Shown here: positions 55,358 through 64,000 of the stretch, in pieces
How positions within the stretch are numbered: the stretch's first letter is position 1
How the letters are laid out: each line of letters begins with the position of its first letter
Assembly: GCF_002575655.3 (NCBI RefSeq)
Contig: NC_053037.3
Location: 146,703,207 to 146,767,206 of the forward strand
Source: Aegilops tauschii subsp. strangulata
Lineage: Eukaryota > Streptophyta > Magnoliopsida > Poales > Poaceae
Length of the DNA: 64,000 bases
Direction: 5' to 3'
Position numbers and translations under genes: made by a program
Notes under the pieces: model-generated
Told to the model about the DNA's origin: nothing
Database searches by the model: none
The model's input: only the letters and a program-made list of their open reading frames with translations

Positions 55358-56543
55358 CCCAATCTCGCCGTACGTAGCTCGCAGGATCGGCAGAGACGGG
55401 AAGGAATTGACTTGGAGTAATCTTCGCACCAAACACCACTCTAAATCTCAGCCGACTTGACGATGGCAGCGATCTCGATCGGTGGGTATATGGAGCTACG
55501 GGCTATATAGCCAGTCGGCTATGAACCTGGGCTTGGAGTGGTAGCAAGATCGGCAGTGCAGTGCATGAGCAGCAGGCAGGCCAGGTAGAGCTCTCTCCAA
55601 TGGAGATCTCCAATGGATAGGAGGAAGAAGGGAGGAGAGAGGGGGATGTGGAAGGAGGTTGAGAGCAATGGGATGGACTAGCTAGTTTGGTGGTGATTTG
55701 GGAGTATTAGAGGAGCGAGGAGGACGCATGTCCACCACAAACCTCCGTGAGATTTCTCTCTCCCCCCTTTATAGGGTCTCTCTCGCTCTGTGTCTCCTTT
55801 CTCTCTCATAGTCATAGGGTTCCTCCCCCTCCTCTCTCTAGCACACACGCACACATCACGCTGCTCTGTACATTTTACACCGACTGCCAGCGAATTGTAT
55901 GCATGGATGGCGCATGACACCAAGACTCCGAGTGTTTATCTGCTTCACCTTATCTCAGTGACCTGCCTACTGAATTTGACTCGGAAATAATTCTCTGTTG
56001 TCATGCATGTCATGGTGCTGGCGGATTTGTCGTCCACTATATTCTAGCACTACATAACTTATTGCTACTCATCATTGTTAAGTACGGTAACGGTATTATT
56101 CTGGTGGGTTGCGATTTGGGGGTTTCAATTGAGGAAGATTTAACAGAAGTTGGCAGAAAATGACCCTTGTTGGAAACTTGAGGGGAAAAAACCCTCTCCA
56201 AAAACTTTATCTTGTTCTTTTTCGTTAAAAAGCAGCTTGCCCGACAGGAAATACACTTTGGTTCATGGTTGTATATAGTATATACACCTTATATGGGATT
56301 TTTTTTAATAATTAAGCAAAAAGTCAAAATAGTTCGGAAGTTTTTTTAAGAATAAACTTGACTTACTTTTGCACTAGTTTATAAATTTCCACGAACAATA
56401 ACCAGCGTTGAATTCATAGCGAAAAAGACAAAATTTATTTGCTATTATAAGTCACTATTCACACTATTTTGGCCAAAAATTTATCTTTTTGTGAAAAGAA
56501 GTCAAAGGGGGCTTTTCTTTTTGTGAAAATTTTCTCACAACTA
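55358..56543 (-). promoter_or_regulatory. promoter and 5' UTR region of the GLK gene
   Basis: Two minus-strand TATA candidates are CTATAAAGG (55766-55774) and CTATATAG (55503-55510). The first is closer to consensus and would give a 5' UTR of about 380 nt containing a GA-rich stretch (55595-55660) and two CCAAT motifs; the second would give about 115 nt. Upstream from 56100 the sequence becomes AT-rich without recognised elements. Which TATA is used cannot be told from sequence. Confidence 0.5.
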
Positions 56544-56624
56544 CTCCCTCTGTCCTATAATATAAGAACGTTTTTGACGCTAGTGTAGTGTAAAAAACGT
56601 TCTTATATTATGGGACGGAGGGAG
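56544..56624. mobile_element. Stowaway-like MITE (81 bp) upstream of GLK
   Basis: TA flanks (56542-56543, 56625-56626). Ends CTCCCTCTGTCCTATAATAT and ATTATGGGACGGAGGGAG are inverted repeats; the whole element can fold into a hairpin. About 1.2 kb upstream of the GLK start codon. Confidence 0.9.
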
Positions 56625-56626
56625 TA

Positions 56627-57315
56627 CAATGTAAGGTCAAGTTTATTTTAAAAATATTTTCAGATTATTTGACTTCTTATTGAATTACTATTTTTGTTTC
56701 TTATAGGGTGTATATGTCACCATAGACCAAAAGTTTCCCTCCCTTGCCCGACTTTAGATTACTGAAGCACTTAGAGGTTTTACCATTTTAGAGTGAGGTT
56801 CAGGCGTTAGCAGATACAATACAAGCTTGCGAAGGAGCAAAGGCCCTCAAACGGATACAAAATGGCCGACGGGCGCCGAAGCCATACGAGGCGTAGAGGA
56901 AGCTTTCACCGAGAAGAAGCTTCACTCAACAACGCCGCATGCCTCTAAGGCTCCTAATCTGTCGCTCAAAGGTCGACGAGTCAAGGTTTTGCACAACGTA
57001 CGACTTCCTTAGTTGCAAGAAGATAATCATTTTGTACAAGGTTTCAACAAGATGTTTAATAAAAACATCATTGCGAGATTAATCACAAACGTTCCATAAG
57101 GCCCATGTATGTGCCGCAAAACCAAGCCAAGTCAGCCTCCAAGCAGTCTCTAAAAGTCCACAATGGAGAAGGTGGAAATAAACAGACTTACCTCGTGCCC
57201 AGGTACACTTAACCATTTCTCGGGGACATCACCATAGAACTTGGGCAAGAATTCAAGTGAAAAAATGTGATTGAAATCTTCATCTCGCCACAAAGAGCAC
57301 ACGTCCTATCCTCAG
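56627..57315. other. unidentified intergenic sequence
   Basis: About 690 bp with no supported gene. An open frame at 56827-57012 (61 codons, Lys/Arg-rich, MRRSKGPQTDTKWPTGAEAI) has no recognisable domain and poor context. It may be old transposon sequence. Confidence 0.4.
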
Positions 57316-58200
57316 TGTTGGGGTTAAATCTGACAGATCTCGGGTAGGGGGTCCCGAGCTGGTGATCTTAGCTAGATGGTAACATGATGAATAAGGGACA
57401 CGATGTTTACCCAGGTTCGGGCCCTCTCGAAGAGGTAAAACCCTACGTCCTGCTTCTGTTGTATTGATTGTGTTGGAGTACAATGTACAGGATGATCTAC
57501 CTCGAGATCGTATGTGAATGTATGATTCTCTACCATATGCTCTAAACCCCTTGGCTTATATAGACACCCGGGGTACCTAGGGCTACATGTAGGTCGGTTA
57601 CATCTAGGGATAAACATGCCGAAGATTCAAATATGTCTTGAGTATGCACCAAGTCTTCGGAAGATTCCATCTTGAGCACGTCGAAGGGCATGTCAGTCTT
57701 GACCCATTCGTTGATGATCCAGGGGTCATCGACCATGCCCACTAAAGAGGGGCCGACGTGGTTTGCACCCCCTAGTCTAGCACACCGTCAATAGCCCCTG
57801 AACTGGTCTTCAAGACAAGGACATTGAACTCCTCGGAGAGGCTTTGTCTTGGGTCTTCGGCTTCGTAGGCGAGTTAACAATCTTGATGTTCCATCTTGAC
57901 TCCACATTTGAGGACTCCCTTGGATCCGAAGTATCTTGTAAGTTTGATAGGTTCATCCTCTTCGACATCTTCCTCTATTGTAACCATGTCTTTCAGTCTG
58001 AAGAGTTAGACACTTCGGGCTTTTGTGGAGGTCTAACCCATAATCCCCAAGGAATGCTTTTATTCTCATCGGATCCGAAGGCTCGATCCAAGCTTGATAG
58101 CTTAACCACAAAGTTTTGTAGTGCTGGCTCGATAGGTCAATTGCGTGGTGTTCTGAAAACTTTTAACCAAAAAACGAACCGTTGCTACACGCTGTAGAAC
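57316..58200 (-). mobile_element. 3' end of a minus-strand Gypsy element (LTR plus adjoining internal sequence)
   Basis: The LTR is 57316-57790: the plus strand starts TGTTGGGGTTAAATCTGACA and ends CACACCGTCA, so the element's TGACGG...CCAACA LTR reads on the minus strand. Inside the LTR, ACAGATCTCGGGTAGGGGGT and CCCAGGTTCGGGCCCTCTCG are common in Triticeae Gypsy LTRs. A TATA box (CTATATAAGCC) is on the minus strand near 57555-57565. Immediately beyond 57790 the minus strand reads CAGTTCAGGGGCTAT, a polypurine tract, so this is the 3' LTR. The internal part fades out by about 58200, with no pol. Confidence 0.75.
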
Positions 58201-58555
58201 CAAAAGGTCCCATTAGTAGTCATTGTGCCAAATTTACCGTGGCCCAAGGCTGTTTTCATTGGCACGTCCCATCAATAAAGGATAGTGCTACGGATTTTCG
58301 ATGATATCGTTAACAAAATACCTCGACCCACACGCACACGTAATGCACGTCATGGTTGGGAAGCGGCAAAATTAGCGCATGGCATGGTGCCCCTTGGTAT
58401 ATTTTACCAACTCATAAATGGAGATGGATGAATATAATTCATCCTACGCCTCCCCATTGCTTCCAGCATTCGAAAACTCCCGAGCTCCAGCGCCCAGAGA
58501 GCACAACTAGACCCCACCGTTCATCCTTTTCCCACCTCCTTTTCCGTCCCAAGAA
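58201..58555. other. unidentified sequence between repeat fragments
   Basis: About 350 bp with no open frame of note, no terminal repeats recognised, and no promoter motif I would defend. Confidence 0.4.
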
Positions 58556-59570
58556 ATGCCCAGCAAGGGAAAAGGCATCGCCACGGAGGCAGTGGAGGTG
58601 AAAGCATCCAACAAGGGGGCCTATGGATGGACTCCATCGCCACCGCCGGCAACATCACCGAACTTCACGCGGGCGGCTAACTCCCGTCACCGGACGAGGT
58701 CAAGTGCCGCTCGCCCCTCGTCGGCGACGAGATCTGCTCTGCCTCCTGAGTCCCAGAACCTCGGGAAGGCGAGTGCCCACCTCATCCGAGGTTTGGGTTT
58801 TCCTGTCCACCCCTTCCTCCAAAGCCTTCTATTCTTCTACGGGATCCAGTTCCACCACTTGCCCCCAACTCCATCCTCCATAATGCCTCGTACATTGTGT
58901 TCCGCGAGGCTTTCCTTCGCATCAAGCCACACTTTAGACTTTGGCTCAAATTGTTCTGTGTCAAAACCACAGACCAATGGCTGCAAGATCACCGAGTGGG
59001 GGCGACATGATAAGCAAGCTTCATAATGTCAAATGGCTGCTAGGCAAGTTCATCAAAACTGTGAACTAATGGCAAGAGTAGTGGTTCTACATGGTCGACG
59101 TGTCATTGGGGAATCAAGAGGGTGTCCCCGCCTACTCGACAGTGCCCTTGAATAGGCTACACTCCTAGACCACCAAGAGCCTCGACTGGTGGAACCAGGA
59201 GGAAGTCCGAGCACTCCAGGACTAGGTGAAGGTCCTTATCGGAAATGGTGTCACCCTGGTGGAAGTGATCCACACCATGCTCCACGGCAGGGTCCAGCCC
59301 CTCCAGGCCCAAGCATCCCCTATATGAAGGTTTGAGCCGAAGTTTTTTCAGGGGGACGAACCTCGGGGGATGTTAACCATCCTCGTCAAGCCCTCGGCGA
59401 AGCAGAACACCTTCCAAACCATCCTCGTCAAGTCCACGATGAAGGGGGACAACATCGGCTACTGCCGAGCACATCCAGCGATCGAGGTATGTCAAGTACC
59501 CACTGTTAATTTATGGTTTCAATTTTCTTTCTTACTCTTTGACTGGGTGACTAAGTTTTTTCTGCTTTAA
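58556..59570 (+). pseudogene. degenerate 'putative gypsy-type transposon' protein fragment
   Basis: From 58556 (MPSKGKGIATEAVEVKASNK) a Ser/Pro/Arg-rich segment leads to GLGFPVHPFLQSLLFFYGIQ and, after a frameshift near 58880, LRIKPHFRLWLKLF. These blocks match a protein type common in grass genomes and annotated as putative gypsy-type transposon (Pfam Transposase_28). Further weak similarity continues past several stops to about 59490 (KSLDWWNQEEVRALQD, FQTILVKSTMKGDN). No LTRs or inverted termini could be tied to it. Confidence 0.5.
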
Positions 59571-59782
59571 TTCACAGGACTGGCATGCATTTGTTCAAAT
59601 AATTAGCGCCTTGATGGAGGGATCCCGTGAGTGCCGATCTGAAGAAGCTGCTGACCAAGGACCCATATGTAGTCACGGTCAAAAAAGAACACTCGTACAT
59701 CGAGCTGCTATACAAACGGTTTTTAACCCCTTTCCGCGACGACATTTTAAATCGTCGCCTAGTGAGTGTGGGCGATAGGGGG
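59571..59782. other. unidentified sequence before the right-hand Gypsy LTR
   Basis: About 210 bp with no recognisable gene. It ends in a G run (59778-59782) directly before the LTR start. Confidence 0.4.
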
Positions 59783-60168
59783 TGAGGGAGTCCTGGACTA
59801 AGTGGTCTTCGGGCGTCCGGTCTGTTAGCCATGGGCCGGACTGATGGGCTGCGAAGATACGAAGACCGAAGACTGCACCCGTATCCGGATAGGACTCTCC
59901 TTGGCGTGGAAGGCAAGCTTGGCGACCAAATATGTAGATTCTTTTCCTTTGTAACCGACCTTGTGTAACCCTAGATCCTCCCGGTGTCTATATAAACCGG
60001 AGGACTTAGTCCAGAAGGGCAGAGACTCATTACCGTAGTCATACAAGCTAGACTTCTAGGGTTTAGCCATTATGATCTCGTGGTTGACCAACTCTTGTAA
60101 TACTCATATTCATCAAGATCAATCAAGCAGGAAGTAGGGTATTACCTCCATAGAGAGGGCCCGAACCT
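59783..60168 (+). repeat. 5' LTR of the Fatima-like element, U5 end apparently missing
   Basis: The LTR runs from TGAGGGAG to about GAGGGCCCGAACCTGG (60167). In the family, about 100 bp more should follow, ending in a TG...CA border. Here the sequence goes at once to ATACCCACCGCGGAGGCC, which looks like a decayed primer-binding region (compare GCGCCCACCGTGGGGCC in related elements). So the end of the LTR seems deleted. Confidence 0.6.
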
Positions 60169-60199
60169 GGATACCCACCGCGGAGGCCGCAGATTCCAC

Positions 60200-62250
60200 G
60201 GCGTTGGAGCCGAACATAGACCTAAAGTCACACGGCGTCTTTGTCACCGGAACTCCGGACTTGTCTCTGGTCATAAATTCTGAGCCATGTGCATCCGCGG
60301 ACGCCTAACTAGATCGCTTATCGATCTTTGGGTTTAGCGCCGCAGACATCTTCCAGCATTCACCCTTGGGCGATGTGCTAAATTTGTTAAAAAATCTGTC
60401 CTTGGCGGGGGACTCACAGCCAAATTATGTCTGGTTCGAACTGGAGGCTGATGACGAAGGAGAATTTCGCCCCCACCCACCACCCACTTCGTAGCCACTG
60501 TCGAAGACTTAACCGACGCGCTTGACTATGACTCCGAAGACATCGACAGTATGGACGATGATGCCGGGGACGAGGAGGTCCAAAACCCGCCGTTCACTAG
60601 ACGATGGCCGGCCACCTCGTCATATGGCGTCTACATGGTAGATACGCCAAAGAATAATAGCGGCGATGACAAGGAAAACCCAGCAAAGGAGGACCCTCCC
60701 AAAATACAACCAAAGCACCGGCGTCAGCGGCGCCGCTCTAAATCCCGCCGCAGCAAGGACAGCAACACCGACACAGGAGACGACAACACTCCGGATGGTG
60801 CCGAAGACACAGAAGAACCCGATGAACAAACTGCCGAACGAGACAATCGAGAATCAGGGCATGCCAGCCCTGACGAACAGGCCATAGAAGAAGACTCGGA
60901 GGACGGTAGTTACTGTCCGCCCTCCGAGGATGAGGAAAGCCTCGGCAACGAAGATTTTATCGTGCCTGAGGAACCCCTCGAGCAGGAGCGCTTCAAGCGC
61001 CAGCTCATAGCCACCGCAAGGAGCCTGAAAAAGAAACAGCAGCAGCTTCAAGCTGACCAAGATCTGCTCGTCGACAGATGGACTGATATCCCGGCAGCCA
61101 AAGAATACGGCCTCAGACGCCCAGCCAAGAGCTACCCAAAACGAAGGTTGCTACCTCAGTTCGATGAAGAGGCGCCAGAGCCCATACCTCCCTCGCGTAA
61201 CGCGGCCGACCGAACACTTTGCGGTCGGGACAGTGCCGCGGATCGACCACCTCATGGTCGGGATAGAGCGGTAATTCAAGCCGAACAGCCCGCCCCGCCG
61301 CCACGAAAAAATAGAGACAAAACAGTTCGGGGTCATACATACGACCTCCGGCAAACCCTGGGCAGTAGAGCAGGACATACAAGATCGATCTACGGATCGA
61401 GAGGACGTGCCTTGACACACGACGACGACTATCTATTCGGACGTGACAAACCTAATCACGCTCGAGCCGATAACAATAGACGGACTCCACCAGAGCTACG
61501 TCGTGACGCGGCCCGCTATAGAGGCGCCACACACCCTCTTTGCTTCACTGATGAAGTAATGGACCATGAATTCCCCGAAGGGTTCAAGCCCGTCAATATT
61601 GAATCATACGACGGAACAACCGATCCCGCGGTATGGATCGAGGATTTTATTCTCCACATTCACATGGCCCGCGGAGATGACCTCCATGCTATCAAATACC
61701 TCCCACTAAAACTCAAAGGGCCAGCTCGGCACTAGTTAAATAGCCTGCCTGAAAATTCTATTGGCAGCTGGGAGGACTTGGAAGAAGCCTTTCTCGACAA
61801 CTTCCAAGGTACATATGTCCGGCTGCCGAACGCCGATGACTTAAGCCACATAGTTCAACAGCATGGGGAGTCAGCCAGGAAATTCTGGACTAGGTTCCTA
61901 ACTAAAAAGAACCAGATCGTCGATTGTCCGGATGCAGAAGCCCTAGCAGCCTTTAAACATAGCATCCACGACGAATTGGCTCGCCCGCCACCTCGGTCAG
62001 GAAAAGCCGAAATCTATGGCCGCCCTCACGGCCCTCATGACCCGCTTTTGTGCGGGTGAGGAAAGCTGGCTAGCTCGCAGTAAAAATACGGCCAACAAGG
62101 CAGCCCCCTCCAAGGCCAAAAACAGCAACAACAAGCTCTGACGCAGCAGACACAAACGCCGAAGCAATGGCGATAGCACTGATGAAACTGCTGTAAACGC
62201 CGGATTCAGCGGCTCCAAGTCCAGTCAACGAAAAAAAGCCGTATCAAAGA
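60200..62250 (+). pseudogene. gag of the Fatima-like element
   Basis: A first part with stops (about 60230-60510: SPLGDVLNLLKNLSLAGDSQ, PNYVWFELEADDEGEF) precedes a long open stretch 60551-61735 (394 codons). The latter is charged and disordered at first (KHRRQRRRSKSRRSKDSN; acidic EEDSEDGSYCPPSEDEES), then has a coiled-coil-like stretch RSLKKKQQQLQADQDLLVD and the capsid start EFPEGFKPVNIESYDGTTDP. A TAG replaces the conserved Trp codon in GPARH-W-LNSLP (61733-61735). The frame goes on through SIGSWEDLEEAFLDNFQGTY to 62059. A frameshift and further stops follow. Confidence 0.82.
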
Positions 62251-62271
62251 AACAATCAGGGACCATCTAGC

Positions 62272-63203
62272 ATGGACCGCATACTCGACCGTCCGTGCCA
62301 AATTCATGGCACCCCGCACAAACCAACCAATCATACCAACAGAGATTTTTGGGTTTTTAAGCAAGCCGACAAGTTAAACGCCGAGAATAAGGAAAAGGGA
62401 TCGCAGAGTGAGGACGATGACGAGGAGGCCCTGCAGCCAATTACAGGGGGACAGAAGAAGTTTCCCCCTCAAGTCAAAATGGTGAACATGATATACGCTA
62501 CACACATCCCTAAAAGGGAGCGCAAGCGCGCACTAAGGGACGTTTATGCGATAGAGCCAGTCGCCCCAAAATTCAACCCATGGTCATCATGCCCGATCAC
62601 TTTCGATCGTCGGGATCATCCGACCAGTATCCAGCATGTCGGTTCAGCCGCACTAGTTCTCGACCCAATCATCGATGGATTTCACCTGACACGCGTCCTT
62701 ATGGACGGAGGCAGCAGCCTCAACCTGCTTTATCAGGATACAACGCAAAAAATGGGCATCATCCATCACGGATCAGGCCCACAAAGACTACCTTCAAGGG
62801 AGTCATACTAGGCGTCGAGGCCCGCTGCACGGGCGCAATCACGCTAGAAGTTGTCTTCGGGTCTCCGGACAATTTCCGAAGCGAGGAATTAATCTTCGAC
62901 ATCGTCCCCTTTCGCAGCGGCTATCACACACTACTCGGCCGAACCGCGTTCGCTCGATTCAATGCAGTGCCACACTATGCCTATCTTGAGCTCAAAATGC
63001 CCGGTCCACGCGGCGTCATCACGGTCAACAGAAATACGGAACGCTCCCTCCATACAGAGGAGCACACCGCCGCCCTAGCAGCAGAAGTACAGAATGACCT
63101 TCTCAAGCAGAACCGTAATCCGGCTGCCGAGCCACTGGACACCGTTAAGAAGGTCCGGATTACGTCGCAGCAGGACAGCTCGGCTCGTCAGGAGCTCGAT
63201 TAG
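62272..63203 (+). pseudogene. gag end and protease of the Fatima-like element
   Basis: The frame from 62272 (MDRILDRPCQIHGTPHKPTN) includes a C-x2-H...H...-type segment, then KFPPQVKMVNMIYATHIPKR and the protease active site VLMDGGSSLNLLYQ. It shifts frame between about 62755 and 62800 and continues FKGVILGVEARCTGAITLEV, HTLLGRTAFARFNAVPHYA, MPGPRGVITVN to a TAG at 63201-63203. Asp-Gly-Gly is the usual protease triad in this lineage. Confidence 0.85.
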
Positions 63204-64000
63204 CAATTTGGCCTCCGTCCCATCCCCGATCAGGCAGTGGCATTTGTACCACGCGCACATAATCACGCACTAGAAATCCCATGGGCATCGATGGAGGCAC
63301 AGCTAACTTGCAGTCCACAGTTCGGCTCGACCGATCCCGGACACACATATACTGTCAAATTTCTTCTTTTTCCTTTTCCAGGTTTGCTTAGGCCTTTTTC
63401 AAATGTCCTGACCACCGATCCTATTAAAGGATACAAAGACCAAGAAGGCAAGAAGCTTTGGTGTACAAGGGAATCCCCAGGTGGTCTCTGTTAATGATTG
63501 CTATACCTGTTTTACATACCGGCACGCAGCTCGCTCTTGGTCATGGCATGTTAAATAGCCTCACTTGCTTATCGCATTTCTTGTACAAGTACGCCTCGAC
63601 GTATCAATCAAATTACAATGGTAAATAAACTATAGCATCAGCTTATTACTTGATTTTTTCCTCGCCTTTGTATTTATTACTCATCGAATCCGTACACCCT
63701 GGTACGTATCACTTTGCCAGGGGCTTCATCACGCCCCGCATCACGACAATAAAGTCCGAACACCTTTTTCATAGTACAGTTTGGCACCCCGAACTTATAG
63801 CATTATATGCATCGGCTCCGAATCATGTCTTTGGTCAATAGTTTGGTTGCCCGGCTCCTGTGCTTACTACCTTACATTTCGCTATATCGGCTAGGGTAGT
63901 AAAGGGAGAACTACTGCGATTGTGTCCCGGTTCTTCCGGACGAGCACCTCAGTAGAGAAAGCCGAAAACTGACTGTCATGATGTAGCGAGAGCTGGTCAG
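63204..64000 (+). other. internal non-coding sequence of the Fatima-like element
   Basis: After the stop, the same frame still resembles element protein for a short distance (QFGLRPIPDQAVAFVPRAHN). From about 63500 only non-coding, pyrimidine-rich sequence is seen (for example TTGATTTTTTCCTCGCC). No RT motif (Tyr-Val-Asp-Asp or its neighbours) is found on either strand. Confidence 0.6.

Larger units (their letters stand above)
59783..64000 (+). mobile_element. Fatima-like Gypsy element, 5' part, decayed, runs off the right edge
   Basis: The 5' LTR starts TGAGGGAGTCCTGGACTAAG at 59783, which I recognise as the start of the Triticeae Fatima family. A TATA box (CTATATAAACC, 59989-59999) fits. 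Gag follows (about 60230-62250) and then protease (62640-63000). A premature stop (61733-61735), frameshifts and early stops in gag make it defective. From 63204 to the window edge no reverse transcriptase is seen. The 3' end lies outside the window. Confidence 0.8.

Noticed and set aside
55358..55432. Upstream extension of the GLK frame (25 extra codons)
   Set aside because: It begins at a non-ATG codon, does not look like GLK N termini, and the ATG at 55357 gives the family-typical start.
1..64000. CRISPR arrays, rRNA or tRNA genes, bacterial operons or phage genes
   Set aside because: Nothing resembling regular spaced repeats, cloverleaf genes or prokaryotic gene order was seen. The regularly spaced repeats at 18530-18680 are a short tandem track inside a retrotransposon.

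Overview
This window is plant nuclear DNA from a grass with a large genome, most likely wheat or a close Triticeae relative. The evidence is nested Angela/WIS/BARE-type Copia elements, several Tat-lineage Gypsy elements, Tourist and Stowaway MITEs, and compact GC-rich genes with GT-AG introns. There are no bacterial-style operons and no CRISPR arrays. I saw no tRNA or rRNA genes.

Left half (1 to about 32,400) is an almost pure transposon stack. A decayed Tat-type Gypsy element (minus strand, 1-6539, running off the left edge) sits in an Angela-type LTR (6540-7586). From 8115 to about 32,402 lies a 5'-truncated L1-type LINE that was split by a second Gypsy element (11213-32311, target duplication CTGAC). 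That Gypsy element was itself hit twice: a 4.16-kb solo LTR landed in its 5' LTR (11418-15576), and a complete but decayed Angela-type Copia element landed at the broken end of its gag (16771-25321, target duplication CTTCC). Every insertion in this stack can be read from its target-site duplications. By-eye LTR divergence (about 4% for the outer Gypsy, about 2% for the inner Copia) agrees with the nesting order. The outer Gypsy also carries an antisense ORF region between pol and the 3' LTR. It has a B3-like motif and a TATA box of its own.

Middle (about 32,900-55,400) is a compact gene island with five recognisable genes. They are: an OB-fold single-stranded nucleic-acid-binding protein (+, 2 exons); a yellow-stripe-like metal-nicotianamine/phytosiderophore transporter (+, 5 exons); a small NFD6-like organellar protein (-, 3 exons); the ribosome-biogenesis WD40 protein DCAF13/SOF1 (+, 17 exons); and a GOLDEN2-like (GLK) GARP transcription factor controlling chloroplast development (-, 6 exons). 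All five reading frames can be assembled without a break. The NFD6-like gene and DCAF13 are head to head, with 410 bp between start codons; that interval holds telo-box and site II (TGGGCY) motifs. The introns carry a perfect 13-bp-TSD RTE LINE tail, nested MITEs, and a chimeric plastid insertion joining psbZ to atpB.

Right end (about 56,500-64,000) returns to repeats: a Stowaway MITE upstream of GLK, the 3' end of a minus-strand Gypsy element, a degenerate 'putative gypsy-type transposon' fragment, and the 5' part of a Fatima-like Gypsy element. The last has gag and protease but no reverse transcriptase directly after the protease.

All gene models come from reading splice sites and protein similarity by eye. 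No database search was run, so family names and exon borders should be treated accordingly.
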